A DNA stretch of 5,114 nt from Phycisphaerae bacterium. Its GTDB lineage: Bacteria; Planctomycetota; Phycisphaerae; UBA1845. Numbering within the stretch: position 1 is the stretch's first letter; each line of letters begins with the position of its first letter. The DNA is taken from the NCBI GenBank assembly GCA_029260155.1, contig JAJDDU010000022.1:1-5114 (forward strand), read 5' to 3'. Position numbers and translations under genes: made by a program. Shown here piece after piece: positions 4,158 to 5,114 of this stretch. The notes beneath the pieces are model-generated. The model searched no databases, had not been told where the DNA came from, and was given only the letters and a program-made list of their open reading frames with translations.

Positions 4158-5114
4158 ATGAAAATGGTCGAAATGGGCTTGGCGGTGCGCATCGCGGCGA
4201 GCGCGGCGGTCTTGGTGGTTTGCGTCGTGAGCCCGGCATTCGCCGAGGCCGTAAAGAGCGAGGACGCCGTTCCCGAAGGACTGACGGGGTCGGAATGGAA
4301 GAGCATCCGCCAGGTGTACGAGCAGAATCGCCACGCGGCGGTGGCTGTGGATGGCGAGTTTCGCGCTCGCAACCCCGGCCAGCAATGGCTGACGCATTTC
4401 GACGGGCGTGGCTTCGCAGTCGAGCCGGACGTAGCGGGTTGGCGTTGGGGACTGGAATTGCAAAGCTACGGCTTCTGCGGTCACCAGCGCGCCGTTAGCG
4501 GCCAAGCGAAAATGACCGCTCAAGACGATCGGGTGACCTACGACTGGGACGCAGGGCTGCGGGAGTGGTTCGTCAACGATCGCAGTGGATTGGAGCACGG
4601 GTTCACGCTGGTCAGTCGTCCGCCGGGTGCGGGGGGTGCATCCCAAACCGGGATGTTGGGTGGCCCATGTCCTTTGGACGTGGGGGACGCGATGATATAC
4701 GCGCGGGTGAACGTTCCGAAGATCATCGGCTCCCCCACCTCTAAAGAGGTGGGCCACCCACCATCCGAACCCGAAACCCACAAAACGACGTGTGACCATG
4801 CACTAGAATTGCGGCTGGCGGTGCGCGGCGGCTTGCTTGCCCAGGGACATGCTGATGGACAGGGCGTGAGCTTCGTGAATGAGCAAGGTCACGCAGTCGT
4901 TCACTACGCCGGGCTAAGAGTTTGGGACGCGGATCACCGGGAGCTTCCCGCGCGGATCGATGCGGACGCCGCAGGGCTGCGGCTGGCCGTGGACGAGCGC
5001 GGTGCGCGCTACCCACTGACCATCGACCCCATCGCCCAGCAGGCCTACCTCAAGGCGTCCAACACCGATTCATGGGACGGGTTTGGCGTCTCGGTGGGCG
5101 TGTCCAGCGACACG
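4158..5114 (+). CDS. Secreted FG-GAP repeat protein, N-terminal part (runs off window)
   Basis: The frame is open from 4152 to the last base, giving 319 residues from 4158 with no stop. Three ATGs follow in a row (4152, 4155, 4158) after GGAAGGG (4143-4149); 4158 has the best spacing (8 bases) and begins MKMVEM, but 4155 is also possible. Residues 1-29 are a signal peptide ending SPAFA. Residues 45-160 carry a conserved-looking block (RNPGQQWLTHFDGRGFAVEP, then WRWGLEL, YDWD, WFVNDRSGLEHGF). Residues 204-295 carry LELRLAVRGG, VVHYAGLRVWDADHRELPAR and YPLTIDPIAQQ. Residues 296-319 (YLKASNTD, GFGVSVGVSSDT) begin the first FG-GAP/beta-propeller repeat. This arrangement is familiar from large secreted planctomycete proteins, where the repeats build a propeller for binding or adhesion; the exact role is unknown. 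Residues 165-203 are encoded by an inserted palindromic element, kept in frame. Confidence 0.88.
   Translation, partial: MKMVEMGLAVRIAASAAVLVVCVVSPAFAEAVKSEDAVPEGLTGSEWKSIRQVYEQNRHAAVAVDGEFRARNPGQQWLTHFDGRGFAVEPDVAGWRWGLELQSYGFCGHQRAVSGQAKMTAQDDRVTYDWDAGLREWFVNDRSGLEHGFTLVSRPPGAGGASQTGMLGGPCPLDVGDAMIYARVNVPKIIGSPTSKEVGHPPSEPETHKTTCDHALELRLAVRGGLLAQGHADGQGVSFVNEQGHAVVHYAGLRVWDADHRELPARIDADAAGLRLAVDERGARYPLTIDPIAQQAYLKASNTDSWDGFGVSVGVSSDT
4651..4766. repeat. REP-like inverted pair (BIME or MITE type) inserted in frame
   Basis: The outer arms GGATGTTGGGTGGCCCA (4651-4667) and TGGGCCACCCACCATCC (4750-4766) are reverse complements with one mismatch. Inside are two hairpins. The left one is CCCATGTCC (4664-4672), loop TTT, GGACGTGGG (4676-4684), with one G-T pair. 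The right one is CCCACCTC (4734-4741), loop TAAA, GAGGTGGG (4746-4753). The left unit (4657-4687) and the inverted right unit (4731-4760) share TGGGTGGCCCA at one end and GTGGGGGA at the other, but differ in the stem in a way that keeps pairing. The 43-base linker adds a 7-bp inverted pair, CGATGAT (4690-4696) with ATCATCG (4722-4728). Such inverted pairs are typical of REP elements moved by RAYT (IS200/IS605-like) transposases; no such gene is in the window. Confidence 0.75.

Noticed and set aside
3794..4498. 234-codon plus-strand ORF across the divergent region
   Set aside because: It runs antisense to the PEP-CTERM signal peptide and in another frame through the FG-GAP protein; its Arg/Gly/Pro-rich translation is a high-GC shadow.
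4657..4760. CRISPR array
   Set aside because: There are only two units, they are inverted relative to each other, and there is a single 43-base linker; this fits a REP pair, not direct repeats with spacers.
4041..4799. 252-codon minus-strand ORF antisense to the FG-GAP protein
   Set aside because: The plus frame has a signal peptide, ribosome site and recognisable motifs. The minus frame has none and also crosses the promoter region.

Overview
The window most resembles a high-GC planctomycete, possibly of the Phycisphaerae type. The grounds are a secreted protein with a textbook PEP-CTERM tail (VPEP, hydrophobic stretch, RRRR), a secreted protein that opens the FG-GAP repeat architecture common in that phylum, wide gene spacing, and long GC-rich hairpins without clear U-tracts. 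This is inferred from protein style alone, because there is no rRNA or other marker gene here.

Layout: (1) Bases 1-141 are the right end of an insertion sequence, consisting of the last 41 codons of an ISL3-type transposase, a likely terminal inverted repeat, and an A8 tract. (2) Bases 152-234 fold almost completely into a three-way junction. Read leftward it ends in U8, so it looks like a structured RNA or an elaborate terminator. (3) Bases 319-1371 (minus) encode an unrecognised exported protein or lipoprotein with a coiled coil, an MPPMPA repeat, a long charged helix with regularly spaced aromatics, and two copies of a C-terminal domain of about 54 residues. A possible 22-codon leader ORF and a near-palindrome lie upstream of it. 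(4) Bases 1372-2003 have no secure gene, apart from a doubtful 43-codon minus-strand ORF. (5) Bases 2004-2162 (plus) encode a 52-residue single-span membrane protein, and 2377-2997 (plus) a 206-residue membrane-anchored protein. Both are of unknown function. (6) A perfect 17-bp hairpin at 3032-3068 separates the latter from the convergent PEP-CTERM gene at 3079-3831 (minus). (7) Back-to-back promoter candidates at 4024-4097 could drive the PEP-CTERM gene leftward and, rightward, the FG-GAP-type secreted protein that starts at 4158 and runs off the window. That gene carries an in-frame palindromic element of 116 bp, made of two inverted REP-like hairpin units.

The recognisable genes mostly concern the cell envelope and secretion. 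No operon links them and no shared pathway can be demonstrated. No phage, CRISPR, tRNA or rRNA features were seen. The two strongest unusual signals are the three-way-junction element at 152-234 and the REP pair inserted in frame at 4651-4766. The REP pair shows compensatory stem changes between its two copies.
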